Shown here: positions 52,419-63,694 of the stretch, one piece after another
Position numbering within the stretch: position 1 is the stretch's first letter
Layout: each line of letters starts with the position of its first letter
Assembly (NCBI GenBank): GCA_014529385.2
Contig: CM043954.1
Span: 94,383,247 to 94,447,246, forward strand
From: Adiantum capillus-veneris
Taxonomy: Eukaryota > Streptophyta > Polypodiopsida > Polypodiales > Pteridaceae
Direction of reading: 5' to 3'
DNA: 64,000 nt
Notes under the pieces: generated by a model
Databases searched by the model: none
What the model saw: the letters and a program-made list of their open reading frames with translations, nothing else
Told to the model about the DNA's origin: nothing
Position numbers and translations under genes: made by a program

Positions 52419-52530
52419 CACTACAAGAGGTTGTGAGCTCTTGTGACAATGTTAGCGACAGAAATACATTGGGTTTTTATAACCCTCGGCGTCGCTAAGA
52501 CCGTCACTAACAGCGTCGATACGGGAACAT
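52419..52530 (+). mobile_element. CACTA-type transposon terminus
   Basis: CACTACAAGAGG is the usual terminal sequence of plant CACTA (EnSpm-type) elements. Subterminal words GTTAGCGACAG, GGCGTCGCTAAG and CACTAACAGCGTCG follow, as expected for transposase-binding repeats. The element extends rightwards and is interrupted at 52531. The other end is outside the window. Confidence 0.6.
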
Positions 52531-52584
52531 TGGAGAGGGGGAATGGGGAACACACCCGACACACAAACAGTTGCCCCTATATAG

Positions 52585-55189
52585 TGATAACCGTTTTTTC
52601 GGCTTTCCATAATTTCCATAGTAAGCTACCTCACCCTATCAAATCACTCAAACAATTTGGTTATCCCTACCATTTCACTGTACATAGGCGTGTGTGAGTT
52701 AGGGGACTTTTCTCATATCTTCTTAAAAACCCTTAATTAGCTAGTCACTGGGCTAGTTGAGCCAAAAAAATAATAAAAATAAAAATATAAGTATATTATG
52801 GCCCATTTTTGTGTAAATATTTCATTGTATATAGGGCCTAAATATAAGGATTTTTCATAATTATTTTGGTATTTATTTAAATATTAATAATTAAGCGTGT
52901 GTTATTTATGCTATGTACATTGACTCACCATTACCATATTTTTTCTTACCATTTTGCATACTTTTTATTCCATATAAAAATAATTTCATGCAAGCTTCTC
53001 TTATTTTTGGTGTAACTCCATGCCAACAAAAATCCAAAAAAACTAGTTCTATTTATGTGTATATTTTTTCACTATTGTGATTTTTTCCTTCCTACATCTA
53101 TTCTCTATTACTCTCATAAATTAGACCAAAAAAAATATTCATCTTTTTATGGTATAATTATAATGAGAGAGATTTATTTTGACCCCTTTATATTTTTTTC
53201 ACCTATATTATTTATATTTGATATGTACATATTTTTTTAGACCCCTCAATATTTGATTTTCTTAGTTTGTACTATTCACTTATTATCATGATCTCAATAA
53301 TAATCTTCAATTATAGACCTACCAAATAAGGTCAAGGGTATGTGGCATGCATGCATGCACCATGGGGAGCTCACTCTTGGAGGTATTCAAAAGAATCATC
53401 CAAAGAAGGACCTCACAAAGACCTTGTGTAGTGGAAAAAACAGTCGGTTTCGATGAATTTTTAAAGATCACATGCTCCCCGAATTTGAAAAGGTGATACA
53501 AACAAAAGTTGTAGCTCGTGTGCTGAACTTTCATCTCAAATTTGTTCATATTTTTTTAAGCTACGAGCTGTGAGCTATGATTTTATTGGTGGACCCCAGT
53601 TTGCCAATGCTATGCAGCCACACTCCCGCTTCCACTTTATCATTTTCCTCTTTCACACACACTCCTCCCTCTCCTTCCCACTCCCAAACCTGCAACTCCC
53701 ATGTCCTAATTCACCCTCTTCACCATTGCCACATCTCTCACACCTCCATAGCCTTCATCCTCCATTTCTACACCCTATGTGTCCCCCTTTCTCTCTACAT
53801 ATATGCCCATATTACCATACTCTCTTCAACTTTGTAAAGAACTTCAAAAAATCAGAAAAAATCCAAGGTTAACCTCTGCAAATCAAGGCTTTTATCATGA
53901 ATTTTCCAAGGTTTGAAATAACATAGCTTCATTGACACACGCTACTCCGCCATGCTGACCGCTTCTTCTTCCGGTGCTGTAAAGAGGTGAATGTCAACTT
54001 CTCCAAAGCTTCAACCTCTCTTTACAAGCTCATCCCTTCTCTAGCTTTTCTCATCATATATCTCACCATTTGGTGAATGATTTTGTAAATATTTTTTAGT
54101 GATAAATACTAACTACTAACCACTAACCTTATTGTAAAATGCACCCTCTACTAGAGTAGGCACTCCCAAATTATTCACTCAATCCTCTATCTTATCATCC
54201 TCAATAATTCTCTTCCCTTGAGCCCACATCCATGTGACTCAAAGGACAAGAGAGACCCACCCTCATTAAAAAAAATAAAAATATGCATAATCTTTTATTC
54301 CTTCAAATAAACTTGATTAGGCCTAATCCTAATCGGGGCTTCTAAAACCTATAAATAGAGCCCTTCTCTCCCTTGTAAATCATCATATGATCACACTACA
54401 CCACACCATTCTCAACACATAACACACCACTCTTCAAGCCTAGTTGTGTAGAGTGTGTGCATCGTGAGTGCTCTATTCCATCATTACACATAGGTGCATG
54501 GAGAAGCTTGAAGTTAGTTATGCCATCTAGAGGAGTGGAGTGATACCATACTCTGCAACCACATTTGTAGCCTACTCTTGTGCATAAATAAGATTTTATA
54601 GTTTTGGGTGCAATTGTATGCTATAACTACGACTCTTCTCTCCAAATTGACTTGATAAGTTGTCTAATCAGGTGGTTGAAGGTATATTGTCCTTGATGTT
54701 TGTTGTGCCATTTCATGCTTGGTGGTTTAAGGGCTTGTTGAATTGTTTGCCTAAAAGGTTAATTGTAAGAGGGTGCTCGGTGAGAGGGCTCCCGTGACCC
54801 TAAGACAATTTGTGTATTGGCAACAAGGTCAAGTTTTGTATTGTCTCTCTATTGCTCATCAAGATTTGTGTGCATCTAGTCTTTAAGGCTAAGACTGAGT
54901 TGCTCAAGTTGATTTGTGCACTTTACCTCTCTTTGGCATGGTGAATGTTTGTGTTTGGTGTGTGTGGCTATCTTGTGTTCCCCTCTCTTTGTGCGTTTGA
55001 GTACAAGGAGATATCATGTGTGTCCTCGTTCGCATCTACAACTAGGTGGTGCCCCTTTTCTTGTTTGGTTTCTGGCTGTGGGTTGTTGCTGTCTCTGATT
55101 GTGCTTGCCCCAACCCCAATTTAGCAGCACGGGAGCCTCGAAGGGTGTTTAGAGGCCGCTCTTCTTGTTGCCCACCCCAGACCGCCTCA
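52585..55189 (+). repeat. family B 5' LTR
   Basis: 2605 bp, TGATAACCG to CCGCCTCA. Aligned with 57677-58843 and with the solo LTR 34380-37064. Short frames within it (53055-53240, 53570-53872, 54916-55098) recur only as LTR copies and are not genes. Confidence 0.85.
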
Positions 55190-55192
55190 AAT

Positions 55193-55210
55193 TGGTGCCC
55201 CCACTGAGGA
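55193..55210 (+). promoter_or_regulatory. primer-binding site of family B
   Basis: TGGTGCCCCCACTGAGGA lies three bases after the LTR end. It is almost identical to the family A site at 11312-11330. Confidence 0.65.
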
Positions 55211-55502
55211 CTGACTTTGTGCTTATTGTTGTTGTATTGCATGAATGCTTGAATTTTAGCATAATCAAGAAGATTATATGAATCATGAAAACTTGTATGA
55301 CTGAGTTTAATTTCAATGCAACAAAAATTGATCTAGAATATGGTTTGGATTAGCATAACATAAGAAAGGAAAAAAACATTTTCACATAAGAATCTAGAAT
55401 TCATGTTGAAAGACCTTTCAAAACTTTGTGTAGTTAGTTGATGTCATGAGATAAAATGATTGTTTGGAACTAATCTTTGTGTGGTTCTAGCATTGAGAGA
55501 CT

Positions 55503-57191
55503 ATGACACACTATACCTTTGATGATATCCCAATCTTCTTCGGAAATCTAGAAGAAGATGTTGATGATTTTCTTGCTGATTTTAGAATGGTTTGTCTTAT
55601 CCTTGGTAAAAGGGATGACATTAAAAAATGGGATTTTCTATTGCTATGCCTTAGAGGCAACGCTGAGCAATGGTTTTGGAGTATGTCTTCTCAGATTGAA
55701 GATGTATATACCCAAATTTCCAAAGCTTTGAAGACCAGATTCTCTAAATTTCCAACAACAGAGACAGCATGGGCTTCATTAGTGAGACTTCAACAACATG
55801 GTGAAGACTACTATGCTTATGAGGATATTTTTTCTCGTCAATGGGAAAGATGTGGATTTAGTTCTACATTTTCAGATTATGTAAAAATGGATCAATTTAT
55901 TTCGGGTTTGTCTCCTTTCCTAAAGACTAAGGTTACTTGTAGTGGACCCTCTACCTTTGAAGAAGCGGTCACTATTTTCCGAAGGAAGTTTCACAAGTAC
56001 TTCTACATCAAAAATGGTTTCCATCATGCTGGAAGAACCAACCATCATGAAAGTGTTTCTATCAAGGAGTCATCTCCTTTTCCATACTTGTCTCCTTCTA
56101 CTCCGACAAATGTTGAAGAAGTTACTTACATGCCAACTGATTATTCAAGTGCTAAAGTGTGTGTCCAAGATTCAAATGTGGAATCTCTTTCTTCGACCTT
56201 TATCACAAGCATGCAAAAATCGACACAAGATATCTCAAATGGCATGGATGATTCAATAATGGATACATCCAACCTTTTGGCGGAGGATCAATTTCTAGTC
56301 CGAGCAGACGAAGCTTTTGTGCAACATGACTCTATGGAGAATGAAGACCTTGAAGGTAACCTTGATCTTATGGAATGTTCTGAGAGTGTATCTTGTCTAA
56401 AAGAAGAGAGTGAAGAAGAAGATGAAATCATATGTGGGGAGATCATAGACCACATTGATCATAAAGAGATGATTGTGTACATGGAATGCCAACTCCAAAA
56501 CAAAGTAGAAGAGTGCGAGTTGAATCCATGTGAGGATAATCTTCAAGAAGTGTTTGAGGATGTTGAAAAGCATTGGTATGACCCATGTATGTTAAGCATG
56601 GAGAAACCTATCATGCAAGAAGCCAAAGTTTTTACAAAATCAAACAGTAATCCATCAACCTTTGAGGTGGTACAATGTGAGGAGTTACAACCTTGTCAAA
56701 GTGGGGGCTTAGAAGGGGATGAAGAACATGGGAGAGTAGTAAAAAATAAAATCATAAAAGGAAACTGTCAGAAGGGTATCATTCTCTCCAATGGTGTTTT
56801 AGTGGGTGGCTCTTCATTCATGGGACAATGTCTTAGCAAGAAAATCCAAACTTTTGAAGCCCCAATCATCTTCACATTGGGTTTCACCTCTTCAAAGTCA
56901 ACTTCTCCTCTCTTCACATATACCTTTCATCGGGGGCACCATACCTTCTTAAGTGGAAGAGGACATGAATACTTGGTGATGAACGGATGTTTCCAAACCT
57001 TCTTCATTTGGTTCTTTGGTGTATGGAGGTCGCACATTGTGATGCTTCTGGTATTCATCATAGATGAAAAACTTGTTGATTGCTACATGTGGATATTTCA
57101 TCAATCAATACCAAAATCTATTCCCTTCCAATGTGTTGGAAGCAATAGAAACCTTCGTCTATTATCTACTTATGTGGTAAACCATTTGTAA
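55503..57191 (+). CDS. gag: retrotransposon Gag, family B
   Basis: 562 codons from ATG to TAA, about 310 bp after the LTR. Residues 1-160 match the Ty3/gypsy Gag capsid pattern: FDDIPIFFGNLEEDVDDFLA, DIKKWDFLLLCLRGNAEQWF, then WASLVRLQQHGEDYYAYEDI, and FISGLSPFLKTKVTCSGPST with FEEAVTIFRRKF. The middle (about 210-400) is long and acidic (EESEEEDEIICGEIID), and the end has hydrophobic stretches (HIVMLLVFIIDEKL). There is no CCHC zinc knuckle. Gag would form the particle that packages the element RNA in the cytoplasm. It is intact, in contrast to all other element genes here, and is followed by a 77-codon frame at 57216-57449 of unknown role. Confidence 0.8.
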   Translation: MTHYTFDDIPIFFGNLEEDVDDFLADFRMVCLILGKRDDIKKWDFLLLCLRGNAEQWFWSMSSQIEDVYTQISKALKTRFSKFPTTETAWASLVRLQQHGEDYYAYEDIFSRQWERCGFSSTFSDYVKMDQFISGLSPFLKTKVTCSGPSTFEEAVTIFRRKFHKYFYIKNGFHHAGRTNHHESVSIKESSPFPYLSPSTPTNVEEVTYMPTDYSSAKVCVQDSNVESLSSTFITSMQKSTQDISNGMDDSIMDTSNLLAEDQFLVRADEAFVQHDSMENEDLEGNLDLMECSESVSCLKEESEEEDEIICGEIIDHIDHKEMIVYMECQLQNKVEECELNPCEDNLQEVFEDVEKHWYDPCMLSMEKPIMQEAKVFTKSNSNPSTFEVVQCEELQPCQSGGLEGDEEHGRVVKNKIIKGNCQKGIILSNGVLVGGSSFMGQCLSKKIQTFEAPIIFTLGFTSSKSTSPLFTYTFHRGHHTFLSGRGHEYLVMNGCFQTFFIWFFGVWRSHIVMLLVFIIDEKLVDCYMWIFHQSIPKSIPFQCVGSNRNLRLLSTYVVNHL

Positions 57192-57215
57192 TATCTTCCA
57201 ATAGCAGTTAGAAGC

Positions 57216-57449
57216 ATGGACCAAGCTTTCCTAAATCATGAAGGTCATAGAATTTTTGACTTGATGAGCCTACCTAGGTTGAATGAATTTTATGAGCTAC
57301 AGTTCAGGAATTTTCTCATACAAGCTCTTGAAGATCGTAGCAGATACATCAACTTTACACAGGAGAAAGAGCAACCAATCTTTTATATCACATTCATAGT
57401 GATAGATGCAATGATGGACAATTTGGGAAAGCTATTTCAAGATCTTTGA
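57216..57449 (+). CDS. small ORF downstream of family B gag
   Basis: A 77-codon ATG frame with SLPRLNEFYELQFRNFLIQA and FIVIDAMMDNLGKLFQDL. It starts 25 bp after the gag stop. No known domain. It could be a remnant of an extended gag or an accessory product. The sequence from 57450 to the polypurine tract has nothing else recognisable. Confidence 0.35.
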   Translation: MDQAFLNHEGHRIFDLMSLPRLNEFYELQFRNFLIQALEDRSRYINFTQEKEQPIFYITFIVIDAMMDNLGKLFQDL

Positions 57450-57663
57450 TCCTGGGGGGTGCTTATGGAAACTTTCTCAATGGAGGAGGTTTACTCCGTC
57501 ACTTCATTACATCCTGCTATTGGCTCTGATGACCTTTCATATCACACAAGGTTTTTTAATCATACAACAAAGGTTCTTCAAATATGAGAGCAGACAAAGA
57601 CAGACGTTACACAATCTACATGTTGTATGGTCGGATAAATGGTACATGAATGCACCATTATCT

Positions 57664-57672
57664 AAGGGGGGG
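57664..57672 (+). promoter_or_regulatory. family B polypurine tract
   Basis: AAGGGGGGG lies four bases before the 3' LTR start TGATAGC. Confidence 0.7.
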
Positions 57673-57676
57673 CTAA

Positions 57677-58843
57677 TGATAGCTTTTTTTTCGGCTTTCC
57701 ATAATTTCCATAGTAAGCTACCTCACCCTATCAAATCACTCAAACATTTTGGTTATCCCTACCATTTCACTGTACATAGGTGTGTGTGAGTTAGGGGACT
57801 TTTCCCATATCTTCTTAAAAACCCTTAATTAGCTAGTCACTGGGCTAGTTGAGCCAAAAAAATAATAAAAATAAAAAATATAAGTATATTATGGCCCATT
57901 TGTGTGTAAATATTTCATTGTATATAGGGCCTAAATATAAGGATTTTTCATAATTATTTTGGTATTTATTTAAATATTAATAATTAAGCGTGTGTTATTT
58001 ATGCTATGTACATTGACTCACCATTACCATATTTTTTCTTACCATTTTGCATACTTTTTATTCCATATAAAAATAATTTCATGCAAGCTTCTCTTATTTT
58101 TGGTGTAACTCCATCCCAACAAAAATCCAAAAAAACTAGTTCTATTTATGTGTATATTTTTTCACTATTGTGATTTTTTCCTTCCTACATCTATTCTCTA
58201 TTACTCTCATAAATTAGACCACAAAAAATATTCATCTTTTTATGGTAGACTTATAATGAGAGAGATTTATTTTAACCCCTTTATATTTTTTCCACCTATA
58301 TTATTTATATTTGACATGTACATATTTTTTTAGACCCCTCAATATTTGATTTTCTTAGTTGTACTATTCACTTATATCATGATCTCAATAATATCTTCAA
58401 TTATAGACCTACCAAATAAGGTCAAGGGTATGTGGCATGCATGCATGCACCATGGGGAGCTCACTCTTGGAGGTATTCAAAAGAATCATCCAAAGAAGGA
58501 CCTCACAAGGACCTTGTGTAGTGGAAAAAACAGTCGGTTTTGTTGAATATTTAAAGATCACATGCTCCCCGAATTTGAAAAGGTGATACAAACAAAAGTT
58601 GTAGCTCGTGAGCTGAACTTACACCTCAAATTTTTTCATATTTTTTTGAGCTACGATCTGTGAGCTATGATTTTATTGGTGGACCCCAGTTTGCCCATGC
58701 TATGCAGCCACACTCCCTCTTCCACTTTATCATTTTCCTCTTTCACACACACTCCTCCCTCTCTTTCCCACTCCCAAACCTGCAACTCCCATGTCATAAT
58801 TCACCCTCTTCACCATTGCCACATCTCTCATACCTCCATAGCC
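57677..58843 (+). repeat. family B 3' LTR, truncated
   Basis: Matches 52585-53753, then stops abruptly after CCTCCATAGCC. About 1.44 kb of the LTR is missing. The following sequence belongs to another element. Confidence 0.8.
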
Positions 58844-60221
58844 AAAATCGACAATCACAGCTTCTCCTTCAAACCAGAAACCATGTATAAACTCCATGAA
58901 CCATGCTCAAAGCACTCCATGGTGATCACGGCTTTATACAGAGGGGCACACACCTCCCTCGAAAAACCAAATTGATCGGCACACGCCTTGACGAGAAAAT
59001 TGACCTCTCGCCTCACGTCGGCCGTAGCTCCGCATTTTGGTAGCCCTCGCTAACTTCTTCACTTGCAAAGCTCATGCCCTTCCAAGCCGCTTCGCGGATA
59101 GTGCATGCCGGCCTCGATCACCAATTGCTCGCAGCTCCTCCTCCTTCCAATCCTTGTTTTTGTCCTTTTCTTCCCCGAAGCAAAAAAACTCCAGCCAAAA
59201 ACCCATCGAAAAAACTCCTCCCTCTTTTTCTCTTTTTTTTCCTTTGTTTCTTTTCAAGGCAAAATAAGGCAAAATAAAAACCTCAATTTTTTTTTGCCAG
59301 GTGCTACTGTCCTTTAGCTTTCTTTTTCTTTAGTCTTTACTCACCCCTTCTTTTTTTTCCTTTTAGCCTTGAGGTTAACTTTTCACTTTTGACCTTACAG
59401 CGAAGGACCTCAATTTTCAAACCTCCCTTTCGCATGCTGACAATGAACGAAACCACACACATTTTGGCCGTGCCATACTGAATTTTTTCCTCGTCAAAGA
59501 CATAGCTATCCTAAGAACCTTGCCACCTTTGAGTCGTCTCAGATCTTCAAACGGAGATTCCTAACGATGAAAAAAACCCGATCTACCTTTGTCTCGATCA
59601 TCCGTGAGCTTGGCACTTGGACGTATCCCAGCACCCGCAACTTTGATCAACAAGCCGTAAACTTCGGTTGACTTTCCATATTGCATGCCACTTTCTAGAA
59701 CTCTAGCGAGCTCAAAAAACTCCTGTCGGCGTGCCTACCGATGAGCACATACCCGACCCTCGACAAATATTCAATAGGCCATAACTTGCTCGTCTAAGCT
59801 TCGAATGGCAATCTGAAAAGACCGGCATGCTCCACAGCTTGAGCTTTACATGCGTATCCATTGACCCCATTTTTCATCACCTATCTATACCTGCCCTGCC
59901 CGTCGGGGATATGCAAAACATTTCATCTTCAGGCAATCATACCTTTCACACCCGGAGTCCGTTTGGCGAGTTGTCTGGACGAGCTTCTAGAATACCACAT
60001 TTCGGGACACATTTTCCGCATTCTGAACACCTTGACTTGCCATCATCATAATCTCACTTTGGAGGCCCTCCTGAACTAAAATAAATCTTTAAGCACGCAT
60101 TTCTGTTGCCACTGTCCTGCTGAGGTCTCCCTCACTGGCTTTAGCCCTCTACCATTCACGTGTTAGCACCCTTTGCACTGCAAAGCACACTTTATGGTGT
60201 GGAACAACTTTGGCTGCACCA
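58844..60221 (-). repeat. family A 3' LTR, remaining part
   Basis: The last 450 bp align with the end of the gag-only family A LTR (GGCATGCTCCACAGCTTGAG, CCGTCGGGGATATG, and the terminal AACTTTGGCTGCACCA). The part from 58844 to about 59750 has no match that I can see in the other family A LTRs, so the family diverged there or the segment is foreign. Short frames at 59037-59317 and 59827-60079 are not supported. Confidence 0.6.
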
Positions 60222-60258
60222 TCATTTCCCACCCCCCTGTTGAACATTCATGTTCAAC
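60222..60258 (-). promoter_or_regulatory. family A polypurine tract and conserved hairpin
   Basis: On the minus strand AGGGGGGTGGGAAATGA precedes the LTR start TGGTGC. Next to it, at 60239-60258, the palindrome GTTGAACAT / ATGTTCAAC matches the one at 9033-9052 in both arms. Confidence 0.65.
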
Positions 60259-60387
60259 CAAAAGTAGCTTTATTGAACTTGAAACTTGAAACACTCTGCA
60301 AACACTCAACTACATTGGAAAACACACCACCATATGTACATTATGTATAATATGTACAAAACTGTATGTCTGTTAGTCTTGAGTCCT

Positions 60388-61850
60388 TCAAGTGGGTTGC
60401 CCAACCCCCCTGGTCACCATTTGATGTACATTAGGCACCACTCCCCTATCAAAGTACAACTTCAGCCGTACACCATTTACCATGTGCCTGAGAGGCTTAC
60501 CATTGGCTCTCACCAGGTGATAGGTCCCATTCGAAAAGGCCTTTTGCACTTTGTACGGACCCATCCATTTCTTTTTGAACTTCTTCTGGAAGGTGAAGTC
60601 CAAGTAGCTCTCATACTTCATTACTAGGTCCCCTTCTTCTATCTTTTTTTCTGGCAGATTCTCATTGACTTTGGCCATTCTCCTTTCCCGCTGCTTCACA
60701 AAGTAGTCTGCTGCTGCCTCTCTATCCATCTGCAATGCCTCAAGGCCGACAATCCTATCTTGTAAGACAGCTTGTGGAGTGGCATTGATGCGCCACATAC
60801 CTTTCAAAGCACCCAACTATGCATGCATTAGCAACATTGCCTCCTTACCATAAACCAACTCAAATGGAGTAAAGCTGCTTGCCACTTTATAGGACATCGT
60901 GTATGCCCATACACACTTTTCTAGATTGATCTCCCATTCTGTCTCCTGCTTATACACATACTTCGTGAGCATTTTGATGATTTGTCCGTTGGCACTCTCC
61001 ATAAGACCATTGCATTGGGGATGATAAGGTGAGGAAAACCGATGCTGAATCTTTAGTTTTTCCAACAATTCCTGCATAAGCTTACTTCTAAACCCTTGCC
61101 CTCTATCAGAAATGAGTACCCACGGCACTCCAAAATGGCAACAAATGTTATAAAAAACAAAGTGGGCCACAACCTGTGCATTTACCTCCTTCACAGCTTT
61201 GGCCTCGACCCACCTGGTGAGGTAGTCGATGGCTACCACAACATATTTCTTACCACTTGTAGACTTAGGGAGTGGACCGATGGCATCCAAACCCCACTTC
61301 TCGAAAGAATTCTGAGCAATATTGGCTCCTTGTGACTCAGCTACCAAATGCCTCTCTCCTATAGTCTGACATTCATGGCAAGTCTTGCACCAATAGTGCA
61401 CGTCCTTCACCACTGAAGGCCACCAAAAACCCGGTCTCAACACTCGAAACAGTACCTGAGCTTTCCCCTGGTGTCCACTCTCCTCATGGCATTGCTCCAA
61501 CACCAAGTTAATCTCTTCTTTATAGAGCACCCTTCTCAGCACCCCGTCTCTGCCATAAGTCATTAGGTCTTCACCTATTAGTGTAAATTTGCGAGCTTTC
61601 TGAACTATCCTCCTTCTTTGTAGTTTAGACAAACCTTGAGGACATTGCCTTGTACCCAATAAATTTTCCACCTCTTTCAATGACTCCCTACCTGTGTATG
61701 TGGCCTCGGCCACATATATACCTGTGACGTGTATCTGCACCTTACTGCTTGCTAGTTGGTCTGCCTCTTGGTTGTGCTCTCTCTTCACATGCTTGAATTG
61801 AATTTCTCTAAATAACTTCAACAACTTTTTGATGGCAAAGAACCATTGCT
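60388..61850 (-). pseudogene. family A integrase (with RNase H carboxyl end)
   Basis: The 61824-60817 frame starts in the RNase H end (FKHVKREHNQEADQLAS). It then gives the integrase zinc-binding motif (HEESGHQGKAQ ... CKTCHEC) and the catalytic core with GLDAIGPLP (Asp), LISDRGQGF (Asp) and GLMESANGQI (Glu). After an in-frame TAG (60819-60817) the carboxyl domain continues at 60816-60388 with GDLVMKYESYLDFTFQKKF and KKWMGPYKV. Apart from this stop the gene looks complete. Integrase inserts the cDNA into nuclear DNA. Confidence 0.85.
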
Positions 61851-62120
61851 TTAAGGAATCTTGTTTTACCTACCATTGGATTAATAGTTGCTTGATGACC
61901 AATAACGCATCACCTTTGACCACCAACCTGGAAATTCCGAACTCGACGCATTGTTTCAAACCTAGATGGAGGGCGAGATATTCTGCTTCATTGTTGGTAT
62001 GAACATACTCCAAATCATAAGCTTTTGAGAAAATTACCTTGCCGTGTGGATCGTGTATCACCAGACCTCCACCAACTTTCTTTATTACCCTCCTATATAT
62101 GCACCATCAAACCACATGGT
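61851..62120 (-). pseudogene. additional RNase H domain of family A
   Basis: FTMWFDGAYIGG (first Asp region, at the end of the preceding frame near 62090) is followed after a frame change by MIHDPHGKVIFSKAYDLEY, TNNEAEYLALHLGLKQ (Glu) and LVVKGDALLVIKQ (Asp). This is the archaeal-like RNase H that plant Tat-type gypsy elements carry after the original RNase H. A frame break near 62085 and a stop near 61870 are present. Confidence 0.7.
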
Positions 62121-63694
62121 AAAAGCTCCCATCAGGTCGGGCTCCTCTTTGGCTTCATCTCGTACCACTCTTGGATAAATTGGCAAATCCACGGCTTTGC
62201 TGACCAAAATGTCCGCCAAATGGGATCGACTTGTATGGTAAATCTTGAACTCAAACTCGAATTCCTTCAACTCTATCACCCACTTCATGATCCGCTTCCC
62301 TAGCTTCAAGTGTAGTAATATTTCCGGCAATAGATTGTTAGCCGTCAACACATAAAACTTACGCACAATGAGGTGCACTTTGAACTTTCTACAAGCAAAA
62401 ACCAATGCCATTACCCACTGCTCCGCTTCAAGGTAAGCCACCTCTCCAGGACTTATCATCCTAATTTCAAAGTATATAGGCTTATAGCTCCTACCTACCT
62501 TATGCAGTAGCACCGTCCCAATAGCCACGGTACCTACCGTCATTGACACATATAAATCATCCTCTTGGCTTGGAGGGCACACAGGTGGGAGTTGACACAA
62601 AATTTCTTTCACCCTGTCAAAAGCTTCTTGAGCATCTTCATCCCATTCAAAGCCATGCATTTGCTGAGCTCTTTTTTGGAGAGGATACACATACTGCGAC
62701 AACATCCAGAAAAAACGCGACAAGTACTTTAGCTTATGTACAAAGGAGGCCAAGCCTTTCACACTAGAGGGAGGCTCCATCAAGACTAGTGCCTTGACCT
62801 TTTCCGGATCTGCCTCAATTCCATTTTGTGACACCACATGGCCTAGCAACTCCGCTCGAGGTTGTGCTAGCTTGCACTTCTTAGGGTTTAATTGACCTCC
62901 TTCTTTGTCCAGTCTTTGAAAACATAGCTGCAAATTTGACAAATGATCCGCCCTTGAGCTATAACATCCAATGTCATCCATGAAAACTCCAATGAACCTA
63001 CCCAAGTAGGGACCAAACACCCTATTCATCGAGTCTTGGAAGGTGGCGTAGGCATTCACTAAACCAAACGGCATCCTGCACAATAGGCAAAGCATCCCCA
63101 TGGAGAGATAAATGTCGTCTTCAACTGGTCTTCAAGAGTAATCCCTATCTGAAAGTACCCTGAAAATCCATTCATAATAGAGTACCTCTCATGACCTGCC
63201 ACCTGATTTAAGATTTCATCTTGAAATGGCAGCGGGTAGTGGTTTCTCTTGGTCGCCGCATTCAATTGCTTGTAATCAACGCACACCCACCATTTTCCAT
63301 TCTTCTGAGGGGTGATAACCACTGAAGAAACCCACTCCGACTCCTTCATGGGGTATATGATACCTGCATCTAACAATTGGTTGATCTCCTGCCAAAGAGC
63401 CTCCTTCTGAATCTCCCCTAACCTCCTTAGCTTCCGCGCCTTTGGTTTGCACCCTTCTTTAAGAACTATCTTGTGCTCTATACCCTCTCGTAGATCCTCG
63501 TACTTCATCACAAATAAATTCGGAAAAGAGGCACACAACTCAACATATCCTTCTCTCTCTTTCTTGGTCAAATCTTCGCTTAGCATAGCAGTTACCTCCT
63601 CCACACCTATGCCACCAACCTGTGGTTGCGCCTCCCCTTTTGCATGGTAGCGTTCAACAGTGACCCCAAACAAGTCGGCATCTATCTTTAGCAT
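62085..63694 (-). pseudogene. family A reverse transcriptase and original RNase H
   Basis: The 63694-63059 frame has the linker, then GIIYPMKESEWVSSVVITPQ, KWWVCVDYKQLNAATKRNHY and FSGYFQIGI (fingers and palm). A one-base loss near 63078, inside FAY-MPFGL, shifts to the frame 63101-62085 with MPFGLVNAYATFQ, FMDDIGCYSS (YxDD box, FMDD here) and the thumb. The original RNase H segment (LYVSMTVGTVAIG) lacks the usual first Asp, as expected where the additional domain has taken over. Confidence 0.85.

Larger units (their letters stand above)
52585..58843 (+). mobile_element. family B gag-only LTR retrotransposon, 3' LTR truncated
   Basis: 5' LTR 52585-55189, primer site 55193-55210, gag 55503-57191, polypurine tract at 57664-57672, and 3' LTR from 57677, cut at 58843. 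The two LTRs differ by only a few percent over the shared 1.17 kb, so it is among the youngest insertions here. The 2.5-kb interior encodes gag and a small second frame but no protease, reverse transcriptase or integrase. Confidence 0.85.

Noticed and set aside
60286-60627. Plus-strand open frame of 113 codons
   Set aside because: Antisense shadow of the family A integrase carboxyl region; similar shadows occur at 61096, 62025, 62543 and 63447.
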